From: Paludisphaera borealis | GTDB taxonomy: Bacteria > Planctomycetota > Planctomycetia > Isosphaerales > Isosphaeraceae | NCBI RefSeq assembly: GCF_001956985.1 | Contig: NZ_CP019083.1 | Location: 47,834-111,833 of the forward strand | Direction of reading: 5' to 3' | Length of the DNA stretch: 64,000 bases | Part shown: positions 29,318 to 36,777 of the stretch, piece after piece | Layout: each line of letters opens with the position of its first letter | Position numbering within the stretch: position 1 is the first letter of the stretch | The notes under the pieces: model-generated | Seen by the model: the letters and a program-made list of their open reading frames with translations, nothing else | Databases searched by the model: none | What the model was told of the DNA's origin: nothing | Program-made: the position numbers and the translations under genes

Positions 29318-29617
29318 ATGACGCATCATATTATCTCGGTACGTACCTACGTCCTCATCTACCTCGCTCTGATGGTGCTCCTCGTCGCGACTGTGGGGGC
29401 GTCGTTCCTGCCGCTGGGTGGGGCCCACCTGCCGGTCGCGATGACGATCGCCGTGATCAAGGCCGTGCTGATCGTGCTGTTCTTCATGCACGTCTATTAC
29501 AGCAGCCGGCTCACCTGGGTCGTGTCGGTGGCCTCGTTCCTCTGGCTGGGCCTGCTGCTCGCCTTCCTGATCGCCGACTACTTCTCGCGCGGTTGGCTCG
29601 ACATCCCCGGCAAGTGA
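29318..29617 (+). CDS. coxD: Cytochrome c oxidase subunit IV family protein
   Basis: A 99-residue membrane protein with three helices: TYVLIYLALMVLLVATVGAS, AMTIAVIKAVLIVLFFMHVY and VVSVASFLWLGLLLAFLIAD. The IKAVLIVLFFMHVYYSS motif is typical of small prokaryotic subunit IV (CoxD/CyoD type). The ATG at 29318 is 26 bases after coxC. It closes the respiratory operon. Role: stabilises the CuB site and complex. Confidence 0.88.
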   Translation: MTHHIISVRTYVLIYLALMVLLVATVGASFLPLGGAHLPVAMTIAVIKAVLIVLFFMHVYYSSRLTWVVSVASFLWLGLLLAFLIADYFSRGWLDIPGK

Positions 29618-29625
29618 CGGATAAA

Positions 29626-29687
29626 CTCGGGACGAGCCGACGAAGCGCCGCGACCTCCACGCGGCCCGGCTCGGAGGCCGTCCCGAG
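29626..29687 (+). terminator. Long imperfect hairpin after the cox operon
   Basis: CTCGGGACG at 29626-29634 pairs perfectly with CGTCCCGAG at 29679-29687, and AGCCG (29635-29639) can pair with CGGCT (29667-29671). The stem ends at the ATG of the next gene (29688), so it may end the cox transcript or hide that start. No T-tract follows. Confidence 0.5.
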
Positions 29688-30674
29688 ATGAACGCCACGT
29701 TTCGCCACCGGCGGTCGAACCGTACGACGGGCTTGTGGTGCGGATTGGGGTCCTCGGCCTGGGCGGTCTTCGCCGCCTGGGTCGCCATGACGGCCCCGAA
29801 CATCTCCAACCGGCTCGCGGCCGGCGCTTTCCTGGCGGGCGTCCCGCTCGCGATGACGACCCTTTCGCTCTGGATTTTGGCGGCCTACCGGCACGAACGG
29901 CTGACGATCCAAGGAAATCAAATCGCCCACAAGGGCGTGACCCGGCGCAAGGAGATCGACCTCGCGCGGGTAATCGAGGCGCGGTGGCGCTTGCCCCTGC
30001 CGGGCAGCGTCGTGCTCCGCGACGCCTCGACGCGGCTGGCGATTCCCTTCTCGAACTATGAGGACGACGACGTCGAGCGGATCGTCGCCCACCTGCGATT
30101 CGCACTCCCTCCCGAGATCCAGACCAACTGGAACCTCTTCGCCTACAAGGCTGACGCCCGCCGCGAACGATCGAACCGCACCAAGCCCAGCGCTGATGAA
30201 ATCCTCGTGGACCGCAAGCGATGGGACCGGTTCTTCACCCCCGTGCTGGTGTTCTACCTGCTCGCGGTGGCCGTGAACACTTACATTATCAAGGGCGATT
30301 TTCGTCCCCTGCTCGTCGCCCCCGTGCCTATCGTCGCTCTCTGGCTCTTGTTCAGGATGATGACGCCCGCCAAGGGGACCGTGACGCAAAAACTGTCGAA
30401 ATCGGCTGACCCAGACCTCTACCACCTCCTTGTCGTCACGGCCGTCACGTTGTCGTCGGCACTCTTAGGTCTTGTGACAGTCGAGCGCCTACGGCCTCGC
30501 CTGGCCCACCCTAACCCGATCATGATCGTTTGGACGTTCGCCTGCTTGATGATCTTTCTGTTCGAAGGCCACCGCCTGGACCGCCGCAAGTCGCGCCGCG
30601 ACCGCGAGGCCGCCGACGCCGCTGCCAAGGCGCGCAGCGAGGCCCTCGACGACTCCGGATGGTTGAGTCCGTAG
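29688..30674 (+). CDS. Hypothetical membrane protein with a PH-like domain
   Basis: A 328-residue protein. Two N-terminal helices (AWAVFAAWVAM and LAGVPLAMTTLSLWILAAY) precede a strand-rich segment, HERLTIQGNQIAHKGVTRRK...IDLARVIEARWRL, shaped like a bacterial PH domain. A soluble middle and four more helices follow (FFTPVLVFYLLAVAVNTY; LLVAPVPIVALWLLF; LLVVTAVTLSSALLGLV; PIMIVWTFACLMIFLFEG). The C-terminus is Lys/Arg/Asp-rich and ends with DDSGWLSP. I do not recognise a family. It is on the strand of the cox operon and follows its hairpin. Confidence 0.65.
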   Translation: MNATFRHRRSNRTTGLWCGLGSSAWAVFAAWVAMTAPNISNRLAAGAFLAGVPLAMTTLSLWILAAYRHERLTIQGNQIAHKGVTRRKEIDLARVIEARWRLPLPGSVVLRDASTRLAIPFSNYEDDDVERIVAHLRFALPPEIQTNWNLFAYKADARRERSNRTKPSADEILVDRKRWDRFFTPVLVFYLLAVAVNTYIIKGDFRPLLVAPVPIVALWLLFRMMTPAKGTVTQKLSKSADPDLYHLLVVTAVTLSSALLGLVTVERLRPRLAHPNPIMIVWTFACLMIFLFEGHRLDRRKSRRDREAADAAAKARSEALDDSGWLSP

Positions 30675-30775
30675 CGGAAAAATCCTCCTCCTCCTCCGCT
30701 CCGCGCGTAGAATATCGTAGGTTGGCGTTGCAACCCCGGTGGTCACGCCGGGAAGGCGTCACAGGGGAGGAAGAA

Positions 30776-31027
30776 ATGATCAGGAACCTGAGGCAGATCG
30801 GGAATAGTTGCGGTCTCATCATCGACCGCCCGATTTTGCAGATCCTCAATCTGGACGTGGGATCGGCCGTCGACATCGCCCTCGCCCCCGACGGCAAGGG
30901 GCTGTTGCTCACCCCTGTAAACGGAACGGAAGCCGACGCGAAAGCCGCTCACAAAGCCCGGGTGCGCGAGGCGGCCGGAGAGGTCATGAAGCGTCACGCG
31001 AGCGTTTTCAAGAAGCTCGCTGAATGA
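30776..31027 (+). CDS. AbrB/MazE-type antitoxin-like DNA-binding protein
   Basis: An 83-residue protein: a swapped-hairpin AbrB domain starting IRNLRQIGNSCGLIIDRPIL, with the usual VGSAVDIALAPDGKGLLL pattern, and a C-terminal helix EAAGEVMKRHASVFKKLAE typical of antitoxins partnered with Doc-type toxins. GGGGAGG lies six bases before the ATG. Its stop overlaps the ATG of a truncated toxin ORF, the normal antitoxin-toxin coupling. With the toxin broken it is probably an orphan antitoxin. Confidence 0.82.
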   Translation: MIRNLRQIGNSCGLIIDRPILQILNLDVGSAVDIALAPDGKGLLLTPVNGTEADAKAAHKARVREAAGEVMKRHASVFKKLAE

Positions 31028-31074
31028 GCTTGGTATTCCTCGAAGCCAATGATACGCATTGCCCAATACTGTAG
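31024..31074 (+). pseudogene. Truncated Doc/Fic-type toxin start (16 codons)
   Basis: The ATG overlaps the antitoxin stop (ATGA), as in complete modules. The first residues MSLVFLEAND match the common start of death-on-curing toxins, but a TAG ends the frame after sixteen codons and no HxFx(D/E)GN motif follows in any frame. A small fragment cannot prove the family, so this rests on the overlap and the antitoxin type. Confidence 0.45.
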
Positions 31075-31163
31075 AACAAGCGACCCGCCCCCACCTCGCC
31101 GGTTCGGCGAAGCAGGATCGGGCCGTTGTTCTGTTCGATCGCGCGAGCGTTGGGCTTCAGCGA

Positions 31164-31706
31164 TTAGACGTGACTGTGACTGGGGCTGGGGATCGCGGGG
31201 ATTTCGAGGTTCGGCGCAACCTGATCGCGGAGGTCCTCGATGGCGTCGCGCGCGGCTTCGCCGATCTGGCCGAACGTCATCCCGGTGGCGTCGCCACCCA
31301 GCTTGAGTGCCAGGTAATCTTCGGCGAGCCCGAGCAGGGTTCCGGAGACGCCGAGGCCGCGAGTCAGCGCGATCCGGGCGATTGGCGCCACGCTGGCCAC
31401 TCCAGCGGCGACGATCGCGCCCGCGATGGGGACCGACGGGTCATCGTCCGCTCCGTCCTTCCTCATGCTCTCGCGGGCCACCCAGGCGCCGGCCAGCGTG
31501 TGAGGGATCAACATGACGGGACGATAGCCGCGCGGCAAGACGCCCACCTTGGCGAGGGCCATCTCCCCCAACGCTCCCAGGATCCAGTTCCCAGCGTTCG
31601 GGCCGCGCCGCGAGGTCTCCAGGAAGGCCGGTCCCATGGTCGCCCTCAAGCCGCTGACCGCCGCCAGCGTCATCGCCCGCCCGAAAGGCGTCGTCGTCTC
31701 CATCAT
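31164..31706 (-). CDS. Hypothetical membrane protein
   Basis: A 180-residue protein with Gly/Ala-rich hydrophobic stretches: TLAAVSGLRATMGPAF, IPIAGAIVAAGVASVAPIA-like and ALTRGLGVSGTLLGLAEDYL. Residues SGLRATMGPAFLE near the N-terminus recall DUF4126-type proteins, but the match is weak. The ATG at 31706 has GGGAG eight bases upstream; a start at 31745 would add residues without a site. Its function is unknown. Confidence 0.6.
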   Translation of the reverse strand: MMETTTPFGRAMTLAAVSGLRATMGPAFLETSRRGPNAGNWILGALGEMALAKVGVLPRGYRPVMLIPHTLAGAWVARESMRKDGADDDPSVPIAGAIVAAGVASVAPIARIALTRGLGVSGTLLGLAEDYLALKLGGDATGMTFGQIGEAARDAIEDLRDQVAPNLEIPAIPSPSHSHV

Positions 31707-31793
31707 CGTCGCGTCTCCCAATCCAGATTCGGATGTCCGTGTCACGCGTCGCGTCGGAAATTCCGAAACGCAAGAACCGTGCCGGACTTCGGA

Positions 31794-32024
31794 TCAGTGC
31801 CTGTGGGCCGCTCCGGCCGCCTCGTGCTCGGCGCAAGCCGCGCAGCAGAAGACGTGGCCCGCCTCGCCGACCCCGTGGCCGATCACCCGACAGCCGCAGT
31901 GGCTGCACGCGGGGGCCAGCGCGTGGATCGCGCATTCGAAGCAATCGAACGTGTGATCGCGCCCTTCCATCGTAACCGTAAACGCCTTTTCATAGCTGTT
32001 GCCGCAGACTTCGCACGTCGCCAT
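31794..32024 (-). CDS. Small Cys/His-rich metal-binding protein (metallothionein/zinc-ribbon type)
   Basis: A 76-residue protein starting MATCEVCGNSYEKAFTV. Four CxxC or similar knuckles (CEVC, CFEC, CSHCGC, CCAAC) and several His (HTFDCFECAIHAL, RVIGHGVGEAGH) make it a zinc or copper binder. The ATG at 32024 is set by GAGGAG nine bases upstream, so the long upstream reading is ignored. It resembles planctomycete and proteobacterial small zinc-ribbon proteins of unknown role. Confidence 0.75.
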   Translation of the reverse strand: MATCEVCGNSYEKAFTVTMEGRDHTFDCFECAIHALAPACSHCGCRVIGHGVGEAGHVFCCAACAEHEAAGAAHRH

Positions 32025-32068
32025 GACGACTCTCCTCTTCGGCAAGAGACGATTCTCGAGACTCGAGA

Positions 32069-32299
32069 TCAACCGCGCTTCACGCCGCTGGTCCAGGCCG
32101 GCGGATCGCTGGCCGGGAACGAATCCTCGGAATTCCGCTGGACTGCGTCCTTGGAATCTTCGGCTCTCCGGTAAGCCTGCTCGTCGTGTCGTCGACGTCG
32201 CCCGGCCTTCGTGAACAGACCCGCGAACGCCTTCTTCACCGTCCGCGACGCGCCGTCCAGCCACAGGCGACCGCGCTGTGTCAGCAAGTGCGTACTCAT
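32069..32299 (-). CDS. Small basic protein with a SEDSFPASDPPAW tail
   Basis: A 76-residue protein. The body is basic and helical (RTVKKAFAGLFTKAGRRRRH) and the C-terminus contains SEDSFPASDPPAWT, a motif shared by many small, otherwise unrelated stress-associated proteins of unknown function. The ATG at 32299 has GGAAGG six bases upstream. It lies 44 bases from the metal-binding gene on the same strand, and the two may be cotranscribed. Confidence 0.6.
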   Translation of the reverse strand: MSTHLLTQRGRLWLDGASRTVKKAFAGLFTKAGRRRRHDEQAYRRAEDSKDAVQRNSEDSFPASDPPAWTSGVKRG

Positions 32300-32410
32300 G
32301 ATCGACCTTCCACTTTCGTTCCCCGGTGACTTCTTCGAGCCGTGGGTCCGGCTCCTCGGAAGAACTGATGAGCAAACGCGATGCCGCAAGTCGCCACCGC
32401 CGGAAAACGA

Positions 32411-32446
32411 AGACGCCCCCCGAAGCGAGGACTTCGGAGGGCGTCT
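32411..32446 (-). terminator. Rho-independent terminator of the 556-residue LEPR gene
   Basis: The 15-base arms at 32411-32425 and 32432-32446 pair with one mismatch around a six-base loop. On the minus strand the stem is followed by TCGTTTTCC. It lies 40 bases after the stop at 32486, the right place for that gene's terminator. Confidence 0.82.
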
Positions 32447-32485
32447 GGGGTCACCTGAATTTCGGCGAGCGGGGCTCTCGCCCTC

Positions 32486-34156
32486 TCAACGCCTCCTCGG
32501 CCGGTTCGTCATCCGGCCCTCGTTATTCATGCCCGATGCGAAATCATGGGCTCCTCCCTCCGAGCCTCCGGCTGTGTTACGGCCAAATCGGCCTCCGAGA
32601 CTCCTGACGAAGTGGGCTCGCGCGCCGCCTCGACCCCGACCGCCGACGACGGAGTCGTTGGCGCTGATCGGGGCGGTGGGATCGGTGCTGGTCGGCGTCC
32701 CGGGATCGCTGCTGACGCGCGGGGCTTTGGTATCGCTGGTGGTGGCCGGCGTGGCGGTAGTGGTCCCCGAAACAGCGACGGCCGGCACGCCGGGATTGCT
32801 GCTCGTCGCCGAGCCATGCACGGAAGCGGTGACATGGCTGCCCATGCCGCCCCGGTCGATTCGACTGACCATGCCGCCGCCGAAGCCGCCGTCCCGGCCT
32901 CCGAAACCGCCGCCGAAGCCGCCCTGACCGACGGAGCCAACCGCGCCGCCCTGCGGAAGCGCGGCGAAGTCGGCCTGGACCGCGGTTTGATCAGCGGCGA
33001 TCAAGGTCGCATCGTCGGCGGTGATCTTGGAATCCTTGATCGTCTGGACGAGGTCGGTGAACGTCTTGTCAATCACCGTCTGCGAGACGCTCGACCCGGC
33101 GAAGAGTGCGTTGAAACCAGTCTGCGCCTGGGTCGTGTCGGCACCGCCGGCCACGGCGGTGACCAGATTGTTGATCGCCGTCTGGAGGGTCTTGGGATCG
33201 AAATTGAGGCCAGCGGTCGTGATGTTCTGAGAGTCGGTCTTGAGCTGATCGAGGTCGTCGGAGGTCACGGCCGACTTGGCCGTCACGGCCTGCTGATCGG
33301 TTCGGAGTTTGTCGAGATCGGTCTGAAGCTGGCTGGATTGGGTTCCGCCGGCGGGTGCGGTGGAGGTGGAGGAAGGGATTGCGGTCGCGGTGGTGGTGGG
33401 AAGCGCCGTGACCCCCGCGTTGGCGAGGCTGGCCGTCAGGGCGTTTCCACCGGGCCCGGCGCCGTTGAACCCGCCGGGCGCGCCGGGGAATCCGGTGACG
33501 TTCATCGGTCCCCCCAACTTGTTGGGAAGCGCCGCCTGGGCCGCCGCGAAATCGGTGAGGTCGGTCGTCGTGATCTTGGAATCCTTGATCGTCTGGACGA
33601 GGTCGGTGAACGTCTTGTCGATGGTCGCCTGATCGACCTTCGACCCGCTGAACAGGGCGTTGAAGTCGGCCTGAGCCTGGGTCGTGTCAGCGCCGCCGGC
33701 GACAGCCGTGGCGAGCGAGCCGAGGACCGTTTGCAGGCTCTCGGTCTTGAGCCCGCCGCCGGCGGTCGCGATCGCTTGTGAGTCGGAAGTCAGAGCGGAT
33801 AGATCGGCGACCGTGACCGCGGATTTCGCGGCCAACCCCTGGATCTTGGTCTGAAGCGTCTGCCAATCCGTGTCGGTCTGCGACGTCTGGCTCGCCCCCG
33901 ACGCGGATTGCGTCTGACCGCCGCGCGGCCCTCCCGCATCCAGAACGGTCGTCACCACCCCGATCTGCGAGAGGCCCCCCAGTAGATCGGCGCCCCCCCA
34001 GTTCGAGAGCACCACCCGGCCTTCGAGCGACTCGCACGACGGGGCGCCCTGGCGGGTCGGCCGCTTGACGGCGTCGCTCGAATTCACGGCCCGCGCCGCT
34101 CTGTTGAACACCCGACGCACGGCATCCACCATCAATCCGTTGATCTTGGGACTCAT
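32486..34156 (-). CDS. Secreted/surface protein with LEPR-type N-terminus and duplicated domain
   Basis: A 556-residue protein. The N-terminus carries CESLEGRVVLSN (about residue 40-50), the planctomycete LEPR-XLL-like export or sorting motif. Two roughly 115-residue copies follow (TLQTKIQGLAAKSAVTVADL... and QLQTDLDKLRTDQQAVTAKS...), each ending in VIDKTFTDLVQTIKDSKIT or a close variant. A Gly-rich tail with GGFGGGFGGRDGGFGGGM follows. CAGGAGGAGAGGAAACG precedes the ATG at 34156. Function unknown; the layout suggests a cell-surface or matrix protein. Confidence 0.72.
   Translation of the reverse strand: MSPKINGLMVDAVRRVFNRAARAVNSSDAVKRPTRQGAPSCESLEGRVVLSNWGGADLLGGLSQIGVVTTVLDAGGPRGGQTQSASGASQTSQTDTDWQTLQTKIQGLAAKSAVTVADLSALTSDSQAIATAGGGLKTESLQTVLGSLATAVAGGADTTQAQADFNALFSGSKVDQATIDKTFTDLVQTIKDSKITTTDLTDFAAAQAALPNKLGGPMNVTGFPGAPGGFNGAGPGGNALTASLANAGVTALPTTTATAIPSSTSTAPAGGTQSSQLQTDLDKLRTDQQAVTAKSAVTSDDLDQLKTDSQNITTAGLNFDPKTLQTAINNLVTAVAGGADTTQAQTGFNALFAGSSVSQTVIDKTFTDLVQTIKDSKITADDATLIAADQTAVQADFAALPQGGAVGSVGQGGFGGGFGGRDGGFGGGMVSRIDRGGMGSHVTASVHGSATSSNPGVPAVAVSGTTTATPATTSDTKAPRVSSDPGTPTSTDPTAPISANDSVVGGRGRGGARAHFVRSLGGRFGRNTAGGSEGGAHDFASGMNNEGRMTNRPRRR
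33021..33070. repeat. 50-base direct repeat, copy 1
   Basis: Identical, base for base, to 33570-33619. It encodes the minus-strand segment DKTFTDLVQTIKDSKIT of the second domain copy. Its start is 549 bases from the other copy. Perfect identity implies a recent duplication or gene conversion. Confidence 0.9.
33570..33619. repeat. 50-base direct repeat, copy 2
   Basis: Identical to 33021-33070; this copy belongs to the first domain of the same protein. The surrounding domain copies are diverged, so the identity is local. Confidence 0.9.
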
Positions 34157-34872
34157 CGTTTCCTCTCCTCCTGAGATTGCGATCGTAAATTGGCATGAAC
34201 GGCGAAGCGCCGGGGATGATTCATGAAGATGTGTGGCAAGAACGGATTCACCAGACCAAGCGGAGCGGCCTCCCAGAAGCGCGCGCCGATCCGGTGATGG
34301 AATCCCCTCGACGAAACAAGGGCCGTCCAAGGCGCGCAGCGAGCCGACGTCCTTCCGCTCGCCGTTTCGCGCCCGATGGAATTGAGACGAAGAGAGGATT
34401 GCGGCGGAACGAGGTCCGGACTCGAACGACCGACGCGAGGCCCCGTTCGCCGCAATCCTCTTCGGGAAACCCGGGAGCGGGCTTTCACTTGTCGCCAAGC
34501 CGCCGGGGCTGACACCAACGAGGCCGTGGAGGGAAGATGCCGCGCCGGGTGCTTAACGGGGCGAGAAAAGCCCCCGACGCGGCGCCTCGTCGATCACCAT
34601 CACCAGCGGAAACGCCCCGCCGAAGCGCGCGCCGATTTCGTAACTGCGCGGCAAACCCGCCTCGCCTCAATATGTGCTAAAGTTGAGGTGATTCGCGCGA
34701 CGCCATCCGGGAGCTGCGGGCGGATCGAGTCAAGACCGAGTCCCCCGGCGGAGTTAGGAATTCGACTGGCTTGATTGAATCGTATGGGATACATTCTTTG
34801 CGCAAGGCTCGCATCCGCCTCGAAGGATTCATGGATGGATGCGACACCCTATCCCAGAGGGCGCAGTGATCC
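34157..34872. other. 716-base divergent spacer with an inverted repeat
   Basis: Lies between the divergent starts of the 556- and 432-residue LEPR proteins and should contain both promoters. An imperfect inverted repeat has arms at 34388-34411 and 34444-34464 (the arm reads CGAAGAGAGGATTGCGGCGG; the other has two small deletions). No convincing gene is present; the longest frames are compositionally random. Confidence 0.5.
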
Positions 34873-36171
34873 ATGCGTCGACGTTCCGGATCCACGAGCC
34901 GCCGACCGAATCTTGACGTTCTCGAGAATCGCCATCTCTTGAGCAGCGTCATTCCGGGGACCCTCGCGCCCCCGTCCCTGGCAGCCCCCATCGTAGTGAT
35001 CGTTAGCCGTGGCGCTTTCGCCCCCCCCTCGTCCGGCTTCTTCACGGCTTCCGCGTCCGGCGCTTTCGCAACTTCCTCGTCCGGCTTGGGTTGGGGGCTC
35101 ACGGTTCCCAACAGGACCAGCCAAGGGTTTCCTTCCTGGAATCCAGCAGGATTCGGGAGCGGCCACGGCAGCCAAGGAGGCCAAGAAGGCCAAGGCGGCT
35201 GGGGAGGCTGGGGGGGGGACTTCCACCACGGCTTCGGGGGCTCCACCCTGACCGTCGACGACCCGGCCCCGATGGGTCCCATGCTGATCACTTCGGCCGG
35301 TCCGGTGCCCACGGGGCCTCTGGGGAGCCCAGACGCTTCCATTTCCGCCGATCCAGGCACCGGCGGTCCCGGCGGTCCGATGATGGCAATGTTCACGGGA
35401 GGTGGGGGAGGCCTCTCGGTCTCGTACGGCGACCCGTTCGGGCGGAGGGGCCCCGACGACCCTCCTCCCCCCATGCGTGGACGCGATTTCTTCCGCTCGC
35501 CCTTTCTGCCGGGAAGCATGCTGGGACTTCAGCTCGCCCAGGATCAGGCGCTTCGGGGAGTCGTCTCGAATCCGGAGGCCGCCACGCCCGCGTCAAGCCC
35601 CGTGGCGACGACGGATTTCCCCGCCAGGGCGACTTCGCCGGCGTTGCAACCGAGCCCCGAGTTCGGCCGCCAGAACCCGCTGGGCCTGAGCCTGGTCGTC
35701 GACGAGCAGGCGGCGAGCCGCGCCCTCTCGCTCGATTACAGCGTCTTGCCGGGCCGAGTCTCCTTGGATCCGGCTCCCGTCGCGGGCGAAGCGACCCTCG
35801 ACGAATCCGGCGCGGCGATCCAGGCCGTCGCGAACGCCGGCGAGCCGGCCGAGGCCCTTCCGCCTCACGCCGCCGGCTTGATCGCCAGCGTTCTGCCCCA
35901 CGACCAACGCTCTCTGGAAGAGGCCGTCGACCAGTTCCTCGACCAGCTTCACGAGTTGAACGTCGGAAGCTTGATCGAACCCGATCCGATTCGCGTCCTC
36001 GTGGTGTCGGCGGCCCTGATCAGCGCGGGGGCGGTCGTCGAAACGGCCCGCCGTCGGCTGAGTCCACGGCGACGGCGCAACCAGCCGACGCGCGTATGGG
36101 ACGCCCACGAGAGTGAAGAACTTCTCGGCTTCCCCGAACTTCCCGGAAGCTGGTCCGCCAGGTGGATATGA
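34873..36171 (+). CDS. LEPR-XLL-motif surface protein, operon with ECF sigma factor and kinase
   Basis: A 432-residue protein. RPNLDVLENRHLLSS at residues 12-26 is a LEPR-XLL variant; the following roughly 330 residues are Gly/Pro/Ser-rich, low in complexity (GGQEGQGGWGGWGG) and probably extracellular. A helix near residues 375-392 (IRVLVVSAALISAGAVV) and a basic tail (RRRLSPRRRR) follow, as in proteins held in the membrane from the C-terminal side. Its stop overlaps the sigma factor start by four bases. It is a candidate for a signal or anti-sigma-like membrane partner, but no domain shows that. Confidence 0.7.
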   Translation: MRRRSGSTSRRPNLDVLENRHLLSSVIPGTLAPPSLAAPIVVIVSRGAFAPPSSGFFTASASGAFATSSSGLGWGLTVPNRTSQGFPSWNPAGFGSGHGSQGGQEGQGGWGGWGGDFHHGFGGSTLTVDDPAPMGPMLITSAGPVPTGPLGSPDASISADPGTGGPGGPMMAMFTGGGGGLSVSYGDPFGRRGPDDPPPPMRGRDFFRSPFLPGSMLGLQLAQDQALRGVVSNPEAATPASSPVATTDFPARATSPALQPSPEFGRQNPLGLSLVVDEQAASRALSLDYSVLPGRVSLDPAPVAGEATLDESGAAIQAVANAGEPAEALPPHAAGLIASVLPHDQRSLEEAVDQFLDQLHELNVGSLIEPDPIRVLVVSAALISAGAVVETARRRLSPRRRRNQPTRVWDAHESEELLGFPELPGSWSARWI

Positions 36172-36770
36172 GCGCCGACCAACTCGACGAACTGATCCAG
36201 CAACTCAACGACGGCGACGTCGTGGCCGCGGAACGTGCGTTTCTCGCCTACGAGCCGTACCTCCGGATGGCCGTCCGCCGCCAGTTGAACGGCCCGCTGC
36301 GATCCAAGCTCGATTCGATGGACATCGTCCAGTCCGTCTGGGCCGACGTCCTCCACCGATTTCGCGACGCCGGCTGGCAGTTCGCCGACCGTTCGCACCT
36401 CCAGGCGTTCCTGGTCAAGGTCGCGCGCAACCGGCTGATCGACCGCCGCCGCGAGCACCATCGCGCCCTCGCGCAAGAACGGCCGCTCGACGACGTCTCG
36501 CCCAACGACCTGCTCCACACCGGCCAACCCCGCCCGAGCGAGGTCGCCCAGGCGCACGAACTCTGGAATCGGATTCTCGAGAACTGCCCCCCCGCTCATC
36601 GCGAGATCCTGACGCTGAAGCGGCAAGGACTGCGGCTGAACGAGATCGCCGCCCGGACCGGCTTCCACGAGGGAAGCGTGCGACGCATCCTCTACGATCT
36701 CGCGCGCCGTCTCGCCATCCCCCGGAGAACCGCGAGCCCCTCGCGCGACGATTCCAGCCGAGAGGGGTGA
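36168..36770 (+). CDS. ECF-family RNA polymerase sigma factor
   Basis: A roughly 200-residue sigma-70 family protein. Region 2 has YLRMAVRRQLNGPLRSKLDS and DIVQSVWADVLHRF, and region 4 has ILTLKRQGLRLNEIAARTGF followed by VRRILYDLARRLA as its helix-turn-helix. The ATG at 36168 makes a 4-base overlap with the upstream LEPR gene; a GTG two codons earlier is also possible. Planctomycetes often pair such sigma factors with a kinase, and here the kinase follows seven bases later. The regulon cannot be told. Confidence 0.9.
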   Translation: MSADQLDELIQQLNDGDVVAAERAFLAYEPYLRMAVRRQLNGPLRSKLDSMDIVQSVWADVLHRFRDAGWQFADRSHLQAFLVKVARNRLIDRRREHHRALAQERPLDDVSPNDLLHTGQPRPSEVAQAHELWNRILENCPPAHREILTLKRQGLRLNEIAARTGFHEGSVRRILYDLARRLAIPRRTASPSRDDSSREG

Positions 36771-36777
36771 GTCAGCG

